28,283 bases of DNA from JAWXUK01 sp044432725 (lineage in GTDB: Bacteria > Bacillota > Clostridia > Oscillospirales > Oscillospiraceae): assembly GCA_044432725.1 (NCBI GenBank), contig JAWXUL010000031.1, positions 1-28,283 of the forward strand. Reading direction: 5' to 3'. Positions 15,108 to 22,306 of this stretch are shown in pieces (positions within the stretch are counted from its first letter, which is position 1; every line of letters starts with the position of its first letter). The translations under genes and the position numbers were made by a program. Below the pieces are notes generated by a model, which was given only the letters and a program-made list of their open reading frames with translations, was not told where the DNA came from and did not search any database.

Positions 15108-16187
15108 ATGAAAGCATGGTTTAAATTAGATAACCTCTTTTTCCTCTTGTTTACTGGGGTTCTTTGTTCTATGCCTTGGTTGTATCAGATGGAGATTATT
15201 TCAAGCAGTTCTTTTGTCCTGTTCATCGGGAAATGTATCGCCTTTTCTATTGTTGCCATTGCCTTAGATTTAATCTGGGGATACACAGGGATTTTGAGTT
15301 TGGGACATGGCTTATACTTCTCTTTGGGGGGCTATGCCATGGCGATGCACTTGAAAATGGAAGCAACTGAGGGGAAAATCACCGATTTTATGCACATTGG
15401 TGGATTGACGGAACTGCCTGCCATTTGGGTGATGTTTCAATATGAATGGGTGGCTTACTTGATGATTTTTCTTGCCCCTGGTCTTGTGGCTGGCGTAATT
15501 GGGTATTTTATCTTTAAAAATCGTATCAAAGGTGTGTACTTTTCCATCATTTCTCAAGCCCTGACTTGGGCGACATATTCTGTATTTATCGCTTTGTCCC
15601 CATATACAAACGGCAACACAGGAATTACGGAAATACGTTCTATTTTTGGTAATATCAAAGGGAATGCCAACTTCAATAATATGTTAAAGGTCTATTACAT
15701 GGCTGTGATTGCCTTGGTTGTGGTGTATTTTTTAGCGAAATATTTGGTGGGAAGCAAGTTTGGAAAGTTACTCATTGCCATTCGGGACGGGGAAAACCGT
15801 ACTTATTTTTCGGGGTATCGTGTGTCCTTGTACAAAAATACTGTGTATGTATTGTCGGCAATGATTGCTGGTCTTGCTGGAGCAATTTTCGTCAACTTTA
15901 ATGGTAGTATCACCCCTTCTCAAATGACCATTTCCTATTCCATTGTCATGGTGATTTGGGTGGCAATTGGGGGTCGAGGCACCATCTTAGGGGGCGTTAT
16001 CGGTGCTTTCCTCATTAATTTGTGTGAATATAACTTTAGTTCTGGGGTCATGGTGGAGCTGTGGCAATATATCATCGGTGGTGCTTTCTGTCTGACCATT
16101 TTGTTTTTTAAGGATGGGATTTTAGGTATTTTCGCCAGTATTGCAAAAAAAATCTCCTCCAAAAAAGGAAATGAGGTGGTAGAATGA
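15108..16187 (+). CDS. urtC: urea ABC transporter permease UrtC
   Basis: A 359-aa LivM-type permease with multiple membrane segments. Hallmarks are IALDLIWGYTGILSLGHGLYFSLGGYAMAMHL, FFLAKYLVGSKFGKLLIAIRDGENRTYFSGYRV-type sequence before the ABC-contact loop, and MVIWVAIGGRGTILGGVIGAFLINL. It starts after AGGAGGAG, and its end overlaps the urtD start by 4 bp. Complete. Confidence 0.92.
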   Translation: MKAWFKLDNLFFLLFTGVLCSMPWLYQMEIISSSSFVLFIGKCIAFSIVAIALDLIWGYTGILSLGHGLYFSLGGYAMAMHLKMEATEGKITDFMHIGGLTELPAIWVMFQYEWVAYLMIFLAPGLVAGVIGYFIFKNRIKGVYFSIISQALTWATYSVFIALSPYTNGNTGITEIRSIFGNIKGNANFNNMLKVYYMAVIALVVVYFLAKYLVGSKFGKLLIAIRDGENRTYFSGYRVSLYKNTVYVLSAMIAGLAGAIFVNFNGSITPSQMTISYSIVMVIWVAIGGRGTILGGVIGAFLINLCEYNFSSGVMVELWQYIIGGAFCLTILFFKDGILGIFASIAKKISSKKGNEVVE

Positions 16188-16936
16188 GTAACATTCTAGA
16201 AATTAAAGGGATTTCTGTGAATTTCGACGGCTTCTATGCCCTGACTGATGTGAATATTGAAGTAAAAAAAGGCTCTATCCACTTCTTTATTGGTCCTAAT
16301 GGAGCTGGAAAAACCACTTTGTTGGATATTATCTGTGCAAAAACCAAGCCAACTGTGGGGAATGTGATTTTTTATCCCTCTTCTGGGAAGGAAATTCGAC
16401 TGACCGACAAAAAAGAATATGAAATTGTTACTTCAGGGGTGTCACGGAAATTTCAGGTGCCTTCGGTGTTTGTGAATTTGACAGTCTTTGATAATATGAT
16501 GTTGTCTCTTTCAGGGAATAAAAAGGTATTTCAGTCTATTTTTTATAAGATGTCTGGGGAAGAGAAGGATTACATTGAAGAAATATTGGAAAAAGTGGGT
16601 TTAGAAGAGCGAATTCATACCAGAGCAGGGGCTTTGTCCCATGGGGAAAAGCAGTGGCTTGAAATTGCCATGCAACTTGCCAGTAAACCTGAAATCATCA
16701 TGTTAGATGAACCTGCTGCTGGAATGGGGAAGCCTGAAACCATGAAAACCAGTGAAATATTGAAGGAAATCAAAGATGAATGTACGATTATTGTCATTGA
16801 ACATGACATGGAATTTGTGAAGAAAACTGCTGATATTGTCACGGTTCTCCACGAGGGGCATGTCCTCACAGAAGGGTCTTATGATAAGGTATTGGCAGAT
16901 GAGATGGTGCAATCTGTGTACTTAGGGAGGGGATAA
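16184..16936 (+). CDS. urtD: urea ABC transporter ATPase UrtD
   Basis: A 250-aa ABC ATPase. It has Walker A GPNGAGKTT, the signature LSHGEKQWLEIAMQL (the LSHG variant common in UrtD/LivG), Walker B IIMLDEPAAGM and switch His in VIEHDMEFV, all intact. It pairs with UrtE to drive urea uptake. It overlaps urtC by 4 bp and ends 1 bp before urtE, indicating tight translational coupling. Confidence 0.93.
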   Translation: MSNILEIKGISVNFDGFYALTDVNIEVKKGSIHFFIGPNGAGKTTLLDIICAKTKPTVGNVIFYPSSGKEIRLTDKKEYEIVTSGVSRKFQVPSVFVNLTVFDNMMLSLSGNKKVFQSIFYKMSGEEKDYIEEILEKVGLEERIHTRAGALSHGEKQWLEIAMQLASKPEIIMLDEPAAGMGKPETMKTSEILKEIKDECTIIVIEHDMEFVKKTADIVTVLHEGHVLTEGSYDKVLADEMVQSVYLGRG

Positions 16937-16937
16937 G

Positions 16938-17630
16938 ATGTTAAAAATTGAAGGTTTATCCGCTTATTATGGGGAAAGTTGTGTCATTGAATCCCTTGAT
17001 TTTTCAGTGGAAGAAGGGAAGATTGTCAGTCTCATTGGTCGGAATGGAGTGTCCAAAAGTACCACGTTAAAAAGCATTATGGGTGTAGTGAAAACCCCAA
17101 AAGGCTCCATTGATTTTATGGGAAAAGAGCTGATCAAACTCCCCACTTACGAGAGAGCCAAACTTGGTTTGGGTTATGTGCCACAGGGACGAGATATTTT
17201 TGGACAAATGACTGTTTTGGAGAATATTGAGCTAGGTTTGCAAGTAAACGGAGGGAAAGGGGAAATACCAGACTATATTTTTGAGTTATTTCCTATTTTA
17301 GAGAAGTTTCGTCTAAGAAAAGGGGGCGATTTGTCAGGAGGACAGCAACAACAACTTGCCATAGCAAGAGCCTTGGTGACGAAACCGAAAATCCTCATTC
17401 TTGACGAACCGACCGAAGGAATTCAGCCTTCTATTATCCAAGATATTGGCAAGGCAATCCAAAAAGTCAACAAAGAATTGGGGATTACCGTCCTTTTGGT
17501 GGAGCAATACTTGGATTTTGTCATGGAAATCAGCCATGTGGTGAATGTCATGGAGCATGGTGAAGTGATTTTGTCCAAACCCATTGAAGAATGTACCAAA
17601 GAAGAAGTGCAAGGACTGATGACGACTTAG
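16938..17630 (+). CDS. urtE: urea ABC transporter ATPase UrtE, altered Walker A
   Basis: A 230-aa ABC ATPase that closes the urt operon. The signature LSGGQQQQLAIARAL, Walker B ILILDEPTEGIQPSII and switch His (LLVEQYLDFV) are normal. The Walker A reads GRNGVSKSTT: the glycine just before the catalytic lysine of GxxGxGK(S/T) is a serine (codon TCC), while UrtE proteins usually read GRNGVGKTT. The lysine itself is kept. The change may reduce ATP binding or be tolerated. The gene is otherwise complete; an IS1595 relic begins about 50 bp downstream and no terminator is visible. Confidence 0.92.
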   Translation: MLKIEGLSAYYGESCVIESLDFSVEEGKIVSLIGRNGVSKSTTLKSIMGVVKTPKGSIDFMGKELIKLPTYERAKLGLGYVPQGRDIFGQMTVLENIELGLQVNGGKGEIPDYIFELFPILEKFRLRKGGDLSGGQQQQLAIARALVTKPKILILDEPTEGIQPSIIQDIGKAIQKVNKELGITVLLVEQYLDFVMEISHVVNVMEHGEVILSKPIEECTKEEVQGLMTT

Positions 17631-17716
17631 GAAAACTAAGGAACCTCTGGTTAAATAAAAAACTAAAAAAAATGATATGCCTATCCGCTCAGCTCAGCAA
17701 AAATCCTTTCATAAAA

Positions 17717-17765
17717 CTATTTGATTTTCTGGGAGAAATGTAGTATAATAGAGAAAATCAAATAG
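17717..17765 (+). promoter_or_regulatory. IS1595 transposase promoter inside a 14-bp inverted repeat
   Basis: TTGATT (17721-17726), 17 bp and TATAAT (17744-17749). The left arm CTATTTGATTTTCT (17717-17730) and its perfect inverse (17752-17765) flank the -10 box, so the promoter can be hidden in a hairpin when transcribed from outside. This is a common way for insertion sequences to limit read-in expression. Confidence 0.6.
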
Positions 17766-17782
17766 AATGTGTGAAACCTAAA

Positions 17783-18653
17783 ATGTCTAAATCTCAAAAT
17801 ATTTCAATTCCAACATTTCAAATCTGTTCGGTACCGAAGAAAAATGCTATGAATATCTAGTAAAAGCACGTTGGAAAGAAGGATTTGTCTATCCAAATTG
17901 CAGTCACACCCACGGTTACTTCCTAAAAAACAAGCGTTATCAATGTTCTTCTTGTCGTAAATAAACTTCTGTTACGGCAGGCACAGTTATGCACAAAACT
18001 ATCTCTCGCTGACCAAGTGGTTTCTTGCTTTTTATCTTATTTTTCAAGATAAACGTGGCATTTCTTCCCTGAAATTGTGTGGTGACTTAGAAATCCAGCA
18101 TCAAACAGCATGGAAACTGCTAAAAAGAATACGTTCTGCTATGGGGGAACGTGATCAAAAACATCTTTTAAGTGGCATCAAAGAATTTGATGATTTCTAT
18201 GTTGTCACTCCTACTGCTGGAGAAAAAAGAGGACGAAGAACGGAAAAAGCAAAGATTTTCGTAGCCTTATCCCTGACTGATGACGGAAAACCTAGATATT
18301 TGAAGATGAAAGTAACGGGGAATTTAAAAAAAGAGTCCGTTCATAAGTTTGCAAACGAAAGTTTTCATCCTGATAGCAAAATAAAAAGCGATGGATACCG
18401 CAGTTATTTGTCAGGATTAGAAGGTTTTGAACACGAACATCAAGTGTATGACCCAGAAAAAGAGTTACTACATTGGTTGCATATTACTATTTCAAATTTC
18501 AAGGCATTTGTGGGAGGAACTTACCATGATTTAGGTAAAATTTACTTGCAAGCTTACTTGGATGAGTTTTGTTTTCGGTATAGTTGTCGTTTTTTTCATG
18601 GTAACTTGTTGGATAGATTAGCCATTGCAATTGCCACTAGTTCACCTTGCTGA
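17783..18653 (+). pseudogene. IS1595-family transposase, two frameshifts and a nonsense codon
   Basis: The three frames together encode a zinc-ribbon-plus-DDE transposase: MSKSQNISIPTFQ, a shift at about 17820, then CYEYLVKARWKEGF and the zinc ribbon (C-S-H, CSSC). A TAA at 17962-17964 stands where CAA (Gln) is expected in CRK-TSVTAGTVMHKT. A second shift at about 18000-18008 leads to LTKWFLAFYLIFQDKRGISSLKLCGDLEIQHQTAWKLLKRIR and an open frame to 18653. Catalytic-domain landmarks are KEFDDFYVVTPTAG, KIKSDGYRSYL and ISNFKAFVGGTYHDL..YLDEFCFRY. Nonfunctional. Confidence 0.8.
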
Positions 18654-18889
18654 GTTAAATGGATAGCCAGAAAAAATGATAAACAATAGCTCTACTACAA
18701 TTCTAGTGGATATGGTATAATAGAGGGCTTTCTAAATACCTCCGTCTGATGAATTACACAAAATTTGTACATCAGATTTGTTGAAATTTGAGGTGAATCC
18801 TTGATGTATTCGCTGAAAAAATTCATAAAAAAATGAGAGCTTAATTTTGAGGAAGTCTCTAGAAAGGGGGTTTTTGGAGGTTCCCTTAG

Positions 18890-19517
18890 TACCCTACCAC
18901 ATCCCCAAAACACCACAAATATCCCGAAAAAGTTAGCACTTTTGTCTGTGCAACGATTGCTATTTTTGGCAGTCTAGAATCTTATAAAGAGGCAGTCTAA
19001 ATCTTAGTACCCTATGTGCCGAAAACATTTTAAAAAAGTTGTCGTTTGGTTTTTAAGTTCCCCCCACCCTAGCAACCACTAATTATATATCAGCAGGGTT
19101 AACGAGCAAATAACAAGGTCTCAGGACTGTATTGCAACATTATTGACACGTTCCCCCTGCTGTTATTTTTGGTGGCTAAGAGGGGAATGAACAATTATGC
19201 TGATTTTATCGTTAATTTGGATCTCAGCTTGAGACTGCCATAAACTAAGATTTAAGACTGCCATACACAGATTGCGTCAATCGGTAACTTTTTTCCATTT
19301 TCGTTAGACGAATGCAATTTGTGAAGGCATCAACTCTATGAACCAAGCGAGCAAAAGAAAGGCTCGCGGATTTCTCACTTTTAGGGATATTCTACGATAA
19401 TTTATCTTGTCGCGGGGAAATTGAATTTTGCTGTTCCTAAGCCTTTTTGAAGTCTATCCTCTAGAATGGGAGTAGAGCAAAATCGCTGTTAAGGGGTTTT
19501 TAGTGGTTCCATTATTC
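18890..19517. other. noncoding stretch between IS debris and the toxin-antitoxin pair
   Basis: No open frame with a ribosome site or recognisable product. Besides the nested inverted repeats at 18968-19262, CAGCAGGG (19091-19098) pairs with CCCTGCTG (19155-19162), followed by TTATTTTT. This could be the end of a small RNA or a terminator. GGGGTTTTTAGTGGTTCC (19493-19510) looks like a second copy of the element end at 18867-18884. Confidence 0.4.
18968..19262. repeat. nested inverted repeats bounding a 295-bp noncoding segment
   Basis: GGCAGTCTA(G)AATCTTA occurs twice directly on the left (18968-18984 and 18991-19006). The inverse occurs twice on the right: GAGACTGCC (19231-19239) and ACTAAGATTTAAGACTGCC (19244-19262). 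The inner left copy (18991-19008) and the last right copy match over 18 bases with one extra base. The interior carries the CAGCAGGG/CCCTGCTG stem. It looks like a MITE or a structured RNA locus; family unknown. Confidence 0.5.
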
Positions 19518-19748
19518 TTAAGAAGCCAGCTTACGATAGTCCAAAACAGCCACATCACTGACAATTTCTTTCATATCATTGACAATTTTCTCTAACTTTT
19601 TCGCAATCTCAAAGGAATAGGACACCTCTCCACATTGACCACAAACGTGGGAAGGTACATTTTTGATGATGATAATGCACTCCCCTACTTCCACCATGTG
19701 TGTGGACATTTTATCCTCAATCAAGCCTTTACACATATAACAGTTCAT
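19518..19748 (-). CDS. YgiT-type zinc-finger antitoxin (MqsA-like)
   Basis: A 76-aa protein with two CxxC pairs, CYMCKG (residues 3-8) and CGQCGEVSYS, which form the zinc-binding domain of YgiT/MqsA-type antitoxins, followed by a helical tail (FEIAKKLEKIVNDMKEIVSDVAVLDYRKLAS). In full MqsA an HTH domain follows the zinc domain; short forms like this are typical partners of DUF4258 toxins. Its start overlaps the end of the toxin frame by 4 bp. The gene is intact although the toxin is broken. Confidence 0.75.
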   Translation of the reverse strand: MNCYMCKGLIEDKMSTHMVEVGECIIIIKNVPSHVCGQCGEVSYSFEIAKKLEKIVNDMKEIVSDVAVLDYRKLAS

Positions 19749-20055
19749 GATTTTTCCCTCCTCGTTTCAAAATCTTCTTTGCAAATCTCCAAACTTGGCC
19801 AGTAAGCTATGATAAACCACAAAACTTCACCTAAACTACAGACAAGGTGAAGAGGACGACCATCTTCCAGAAATCCTAGCATTAAATAGCTTGGCGTCGG
19901 GGTGTCATCAGGGTAGAGCTCAATTATTTTACCCACCTTTATTGCTTCTAACAGCTCATCCAGTTAATTTCTCTTTGATATAACCTTAATTGAACATGAT
20001 GGGTGACTTCGATTTTTTCTTCTGATGCAAGTCGGCGTATTGCTTCCAGTTCCAT
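19745..20055 (-). pseudogene. DUF4258 toxin, frameshifted
   Basis: From ATG 20053-20055 (ribosome site AGAGGTG) the frame reads MELEAIRRLASEEKIEVTHHVQLRLYQREIN, then runs out of frame. The +1 frame continues DELLEAIKVGKIIELYPDDTPTPSYLMLGFLEDGRPLHLVCS and WFIIAYWPSLEICKEDFETRREKS. Together they give a DUF4258 protein of about 103 aa, the toxin partner of YgiT-type zinc-finger proteins. The total, 311 nt, is one base short of a whole number of codons, so a single base was lost at about 19955-19965, in the middle of the gene. A conserved VTHHVQLRLxxR motif precedes the break. Confidence 0.75.
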
Positions 20056-20073
20056 TGTATCACCTCTGAGTCT

Positions 20074-20102
20074 ATTATACCACAGTCGCCTGTACTATGC
20101 AA
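20074..20102 (-). promoter_or_regulatory. promoter of the toxin-antitoxin pair
   Basis: On the minus strand TTGCAT (20097-20102), a 17-bp spacer and TATAAT (20074-20079) lie about 20 bp before the toxin start. The short leader fits an autoregulated pair, but no clear operator palindrome is visible. Confidence 0.6.
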
Positions 20103-20238
20103 ACGAAACTTTTAATCAGTAATTTTCAAAAAACTATTGACGCTGGAAAGCTTATGGTGTATGATGAATAAGTCAGGTGGTTGTGTGGTAAATACACTCA
20201 AACCTGTCTGCAACTTTTTGGAGAAGTTTTATTTTTGC

Positions 20239-20257
20239 TGATTCTTTTTTGATTCTA
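20239..20257. repeat. candidate attachment site, junction of elements 1 and 2
   Basis: TGATTCTTTTTTGATTCTA matches 184-202 in 18 of 19 bases. It lies just beyond the toxin-antitoxin promoter, where the right end of element 1 would be expected. Confidence 0.42.
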
Positions 20258-20426
20258 AAAGATTTTACAACGTAGAATTTTGCAAATGATATTTGAGAAT
20301 ATGGGTAAAAACTTCCTCGAAAAAGTTATGAAAATAGCCAAATAAACATTGATTTTGAAGAGTGGGAATGACTTGGGTGTTTCTACACAGTGACTTTTGG
20401 TGCAAATAAGCCCTTTATATAGCGAC

Positions 20427-20499
20427 GAAACCACGATAATGCTAACTTTTTGGTTAGGTTATCGTGGTTTCATTTTTTGCTGATATTATTTTGATATTA
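20427..20499. repeat. hairpin plus att-like site, copy 1
   Basis: A perfect 13-bp stem (20427-20439 with 20459-20471) with an inner CTAAC/GTTAG pair is followed after 9 nt by TGATATTATTTTGATATTA (20481-20499). The whole block is repeated at 21353-21425. Both hairpins are followed on the plus strand by a T-run, so they could act as terminators; the shared downstream site suggests they are also recombination landmarks. Confidence 0.6.
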
Positions 20500-20587
20500 A
20501 AAATTTAATGGAGTAAAAAAGGAATGGAGCAAGTTTTCAGGAGGGGGTATACTGGGCATTGGTAAAGGTAAATAATTCCAGATAGAA

Positions 20588-21327
20588 TCAACCTATGCCA
20601 CTCCCCCACTCCTTATACATCATTGGGATTTTAGTTGCAAAGTTCTGATATTCAATGGAACAATGAACAGCCATGTCTTTCGCCTGTTGCTCCGTCACGA
20701 GCATTTTTTCAGGAGTGGACTTTTCAAGTTTTTTCCAATCCAAAAGCGACTGACCCAAAGTGGACAGTCAGCTCCCTGAATAAAAATATGAGCCATTTCT
20801 GTATTGGGAATCAACCCTTTGAATGCTGCAACGTGACCGCAAACGATGACCTCCACATTATTCTCCTCCATCAATTTTTCGGAAAAACCAAAGTCAGAGG
20901 GATGAACAAACTCGATGGACAAGGGAGCAACCAACTTTCCTACTCGCTCCACAGGGTACTGGATGTTTGGCTCGAAAGGTGGCAGTGTTTTCCTTGTGAA
21001 ATAATCAGTGTCTTTTTTGTGGTAGCTGATTCGGTAATGCTCTGAGGGATACCAAGCTTTATAACGTCGGCTGTCCTGTGCGTGCCACCAAAACCACCAA
21101 GAAACCATCTCTTTTGTCACATTGGGCATAGGTGTTACCATAGAAACTAGGTAGGAATCGTCTGCTAATTTATCATAACCACATTCATTCCATTGCTGAT
21201 GGTCAGTCAAAATCACATTTTTATCATGAAACTCGACCTTGCTGATACCACCTACCTTTTCTAGTTTCTTCTTCATTTCAGCAGAGAGTTCTGCATTGGG
21301 TGCATTCATATATTTACTTAAATCCAT
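20588..21327 (-). pseudogene. DAPG-hydrolase (PhlG)-like family protein, frameshifted near the end
   Basis: MDLSKYMNAPNAELSAEMKKKLE starts the protein. WWFWWHAQDSRRYKAWYPSEHYRISYH and VEVIVCGHVAAF, with its His and Glu/His clusters, match the DAPG hydrolase-like family (zinc enzymes cleaving C-C bonds in phloroglucinol-type ketones); the substrate here is unknown. The frame ends early at KSPLLKKCS. Adding one A to the six-A run opposite 20704-20709 restores KKMLVTEQQAKDMAVHCSIEYQNF and KIPMMYKEWGSGIG, ending at 20588, for about 246 aa. AAGGAG lies 7 nt before ATG 21327. The gene is enclosed by two copies of a hairpin-plus-site block. Slippage in the A-run might restore the frame in some cells. 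Confidence 0.72.
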
Positions 21328-21352
21328 GGGGTACTCCTTGAAATCTTATTAT

Positions 21353-21425
21353 AAAACCACGATAATGCTAACTTTTGGGTTAGGTTATCGTGGTTTTGTT
21401 TTTTGGTGATGTTTTTTTGGGGTTA
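21353..21425. repeat. hairpin plus att-like site, copy 2
   Basis: A 13-bp stem (21353-21365 with 21385-21397) differs from copy 1 at only a few positions and is followed after 9 nt by TGATGTTTTTTTGGGGTTA (21407-21425). It lies between the kwaB-like stop and the start of the DAPG-hydrolase-like gene. On the minus strand it ends in TTTTATAAT, so it may terminate the defence operon and carry a -10 box (21348-21353) for the next gene. Confidence 0.6.
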
Positions 21426-21433
21426 ATAAGTGA

Positions 21434-22291
21434 TTAGTCAGTTTTACCTGTGTATCTTTTGTGGATTTTTACAGAATTAGCTATTCTTTGTTCTCTCCCA
21501 TCTGCTGTTGTATAAAAACGTTGCAGTATACCATATAATACTAATTCCAGTTCTGTTTCGTTTGATATAGTCAATTTGTTCCCCAGAACAAGCTCCTGAC
21601 AATATTCTTTGAAATTTGCAATTACTGCAGCTTTTTGTTCATCATCATAGTGATTTAAGGCTAAGTTAGCTAAAGCAATCTTTTTTCTATTTGGTCGCTT
21701 AACGTCACTAGCTGAAAAATTTGAGGTTGTAGAAATTAGATTAGAATTTAGAAATGCTGTTGTTTCCTCGGTAGTTGCTTCAATATACAAAGATTCAATA
21801 CCAGGGAAAATTGCAGCAATTCGTTCAAGATTTTTGAAGTAAAGAAAGTCAGAGACTTTTTCATATATTGCGTCAGCATTAGTATTAATTGTGATGTTAA
21901 AGGTATCATCTTTCAAGTTAAATGTAGAGCCTAATTCAAGGCACTTACCTTTACTTAAATGTGATTTCAGAACCTTCTGAAAATATATCATTGAACTATC
22001 ATCTTGACAAGAACATATATATTTAATATCCTTTGAATTTTTTTTATCTAGGTCACTAAAGTCTACACTGTTGATATCGCTTTTTAAGAAGGCTAAACAA
22101 AAGTCAGTGGTACTAAAGTGTTCGATTTTGTACCATTCGTCTAAGGGGTCAATTAGGGTTTCAGGATTGTAAATTACAGCCGATTTAAGGTTGTCTGGAG
22201 TGTCATACAATTTTTTATTGGTTAAAATAATGCGATGTTTTTCTTGTAAATTTCTTGATGGTGTTGCAATTCTTGCTAAAATAAAATCCAT
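21434..22291 (-). CDS. kwaB: KwaB-like (DUF4868-type) defence protein
   Basis: A 285-aa soluble protein. The middle (FNITINTNADAIYEKVSDFLYFKNLERIAAIFPGIES) has the pattern of DUF4868 proteins, where a predicted strand, a disorder-to-order segment and an FE.iF helix follow one another; the C-terminal third is helical (RKKIALANLALNHY, ELELVLYGILQRFY). In Kiwa anti-phage systems a membrane protein KwaA is paired with a DUF4868 protein KwaB of about 315 aa, which binds DNA and restrains phage replication and late transcription. Here the gene follows a KwaA-like gene by 15 bp in the same operon, which is the main support. AAAGGTG precedes the ATG. A+T-rich composition suggests recent transfer. The assignment rests on pattern and context without an alignment. 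Confidence 0.6.
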   Translation of the reverse strand: MDFILARIATPSRNLQEKHRIILTNKKLYDTPDNLKSAVIYNPETLIDPLDEWYKIEHFSTTDFCLAFLKSDINSVDFSDLDKKNSKDIKYICSCQDDSSMIYFQKVLKSHLSKGKCLELGSTFNLKDDTFNITINTNADAIYEKVSDFLYFKNLERIAAIFPGIESLYIEATTEETTAFLNSNLISTTSNFSASDVKRPNRKKIALANLALNHYDDEQKAAVIANFKEYCQELVLGNKLTISNETELELVLYGILQRFYTTADGREQRIANSVKIHKRYTGKTD

Positions 22292-22306
22292 AATTCACCT
22301 TTCTTT

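Larger units (their letters stand above)
17679..18668 (+). mobile_element. decayed IS1595-family insertion sequence
   Basis: Terminal inverted repeats lie at 17679-17700 and 18647-18668 (17 of 22 bases match; outer CTATCC and inner CTCAGCAA identical). AAAAAATGAT occurs 2 bp outside each end and may represent the target duplication. About 990 bp is normal for the family. Contents: promoter in a 14-bp inverted repeat, then a transposase with two frameshifts and a stop. Confidence 0.7.
17636..18889. mobile_element. remnant of a small element split by the IS1595 relic
   Basis: CTAAGGAACCTC (17636-17647) is mirrored by the inverse at 18877-18889 (one extra base). Removing the IS1595 relic leaves only about 260 bp between them, MITE size, and this contains a TATAAT-like box near 18716 but no credible gene. 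The right end, GGGGTTTTTGGAGGTTCC (18867-18884), has a 16/18 relative in the same orientation at 19493-19510. The GGAACCTC terminus resembles those of some IS5-type elements; the assignment is tentative. Confidence 0.35.
20103..20587. other. noncoding junction region with two att-like sites and hairpins
   Basis: No gene is visible. Two hairpins precede the site at 20239: CAGGT/ACCTG with an inner GTGT/ACAC (20174-20206) and AACTT/AAGTT (about 20212-20228). The stretch 20320-20370 (AAGTTATGAAAATA, GAGTGGGAAT) resembles 43-123 at the left edge of the window (GGTTATGAAAATA, GAGTGGGAAT). So the DNA left of the 184-202 site and the DNA left of the 20481 site may share ancestry. Confidence 0.4.

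Noticed and set aside
18695..18916. 73-codon minus-strand frame right of the IS1595 relic
   Set aside because: No ribosome site or recognisable domain, and it crosses the inverted end of an element remnant.
5399..20055. General sequencing error as the cause of all frameshifts
   Set aside because: More than 11 kb of urease, kinase-like and urea-transporter genes between the broken ones is free of frameshifts, and the lesions cluster in insertion sequences and other dispensable genes.
20635..21045. 136-codon plus-strand frame
   Set aside because: Antisense to the DAPG-hydrolase-like gene, whose protein family is clear on the other strand.
20427..21397. True integron attC sites
   Set aside because: The GTTAGGT box fits, but the opposite box is GCTAAC preceded by T rather than RYYYAAC, and the nearby recombinases lack visible integron-specific features. 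Kept only as an analogy.
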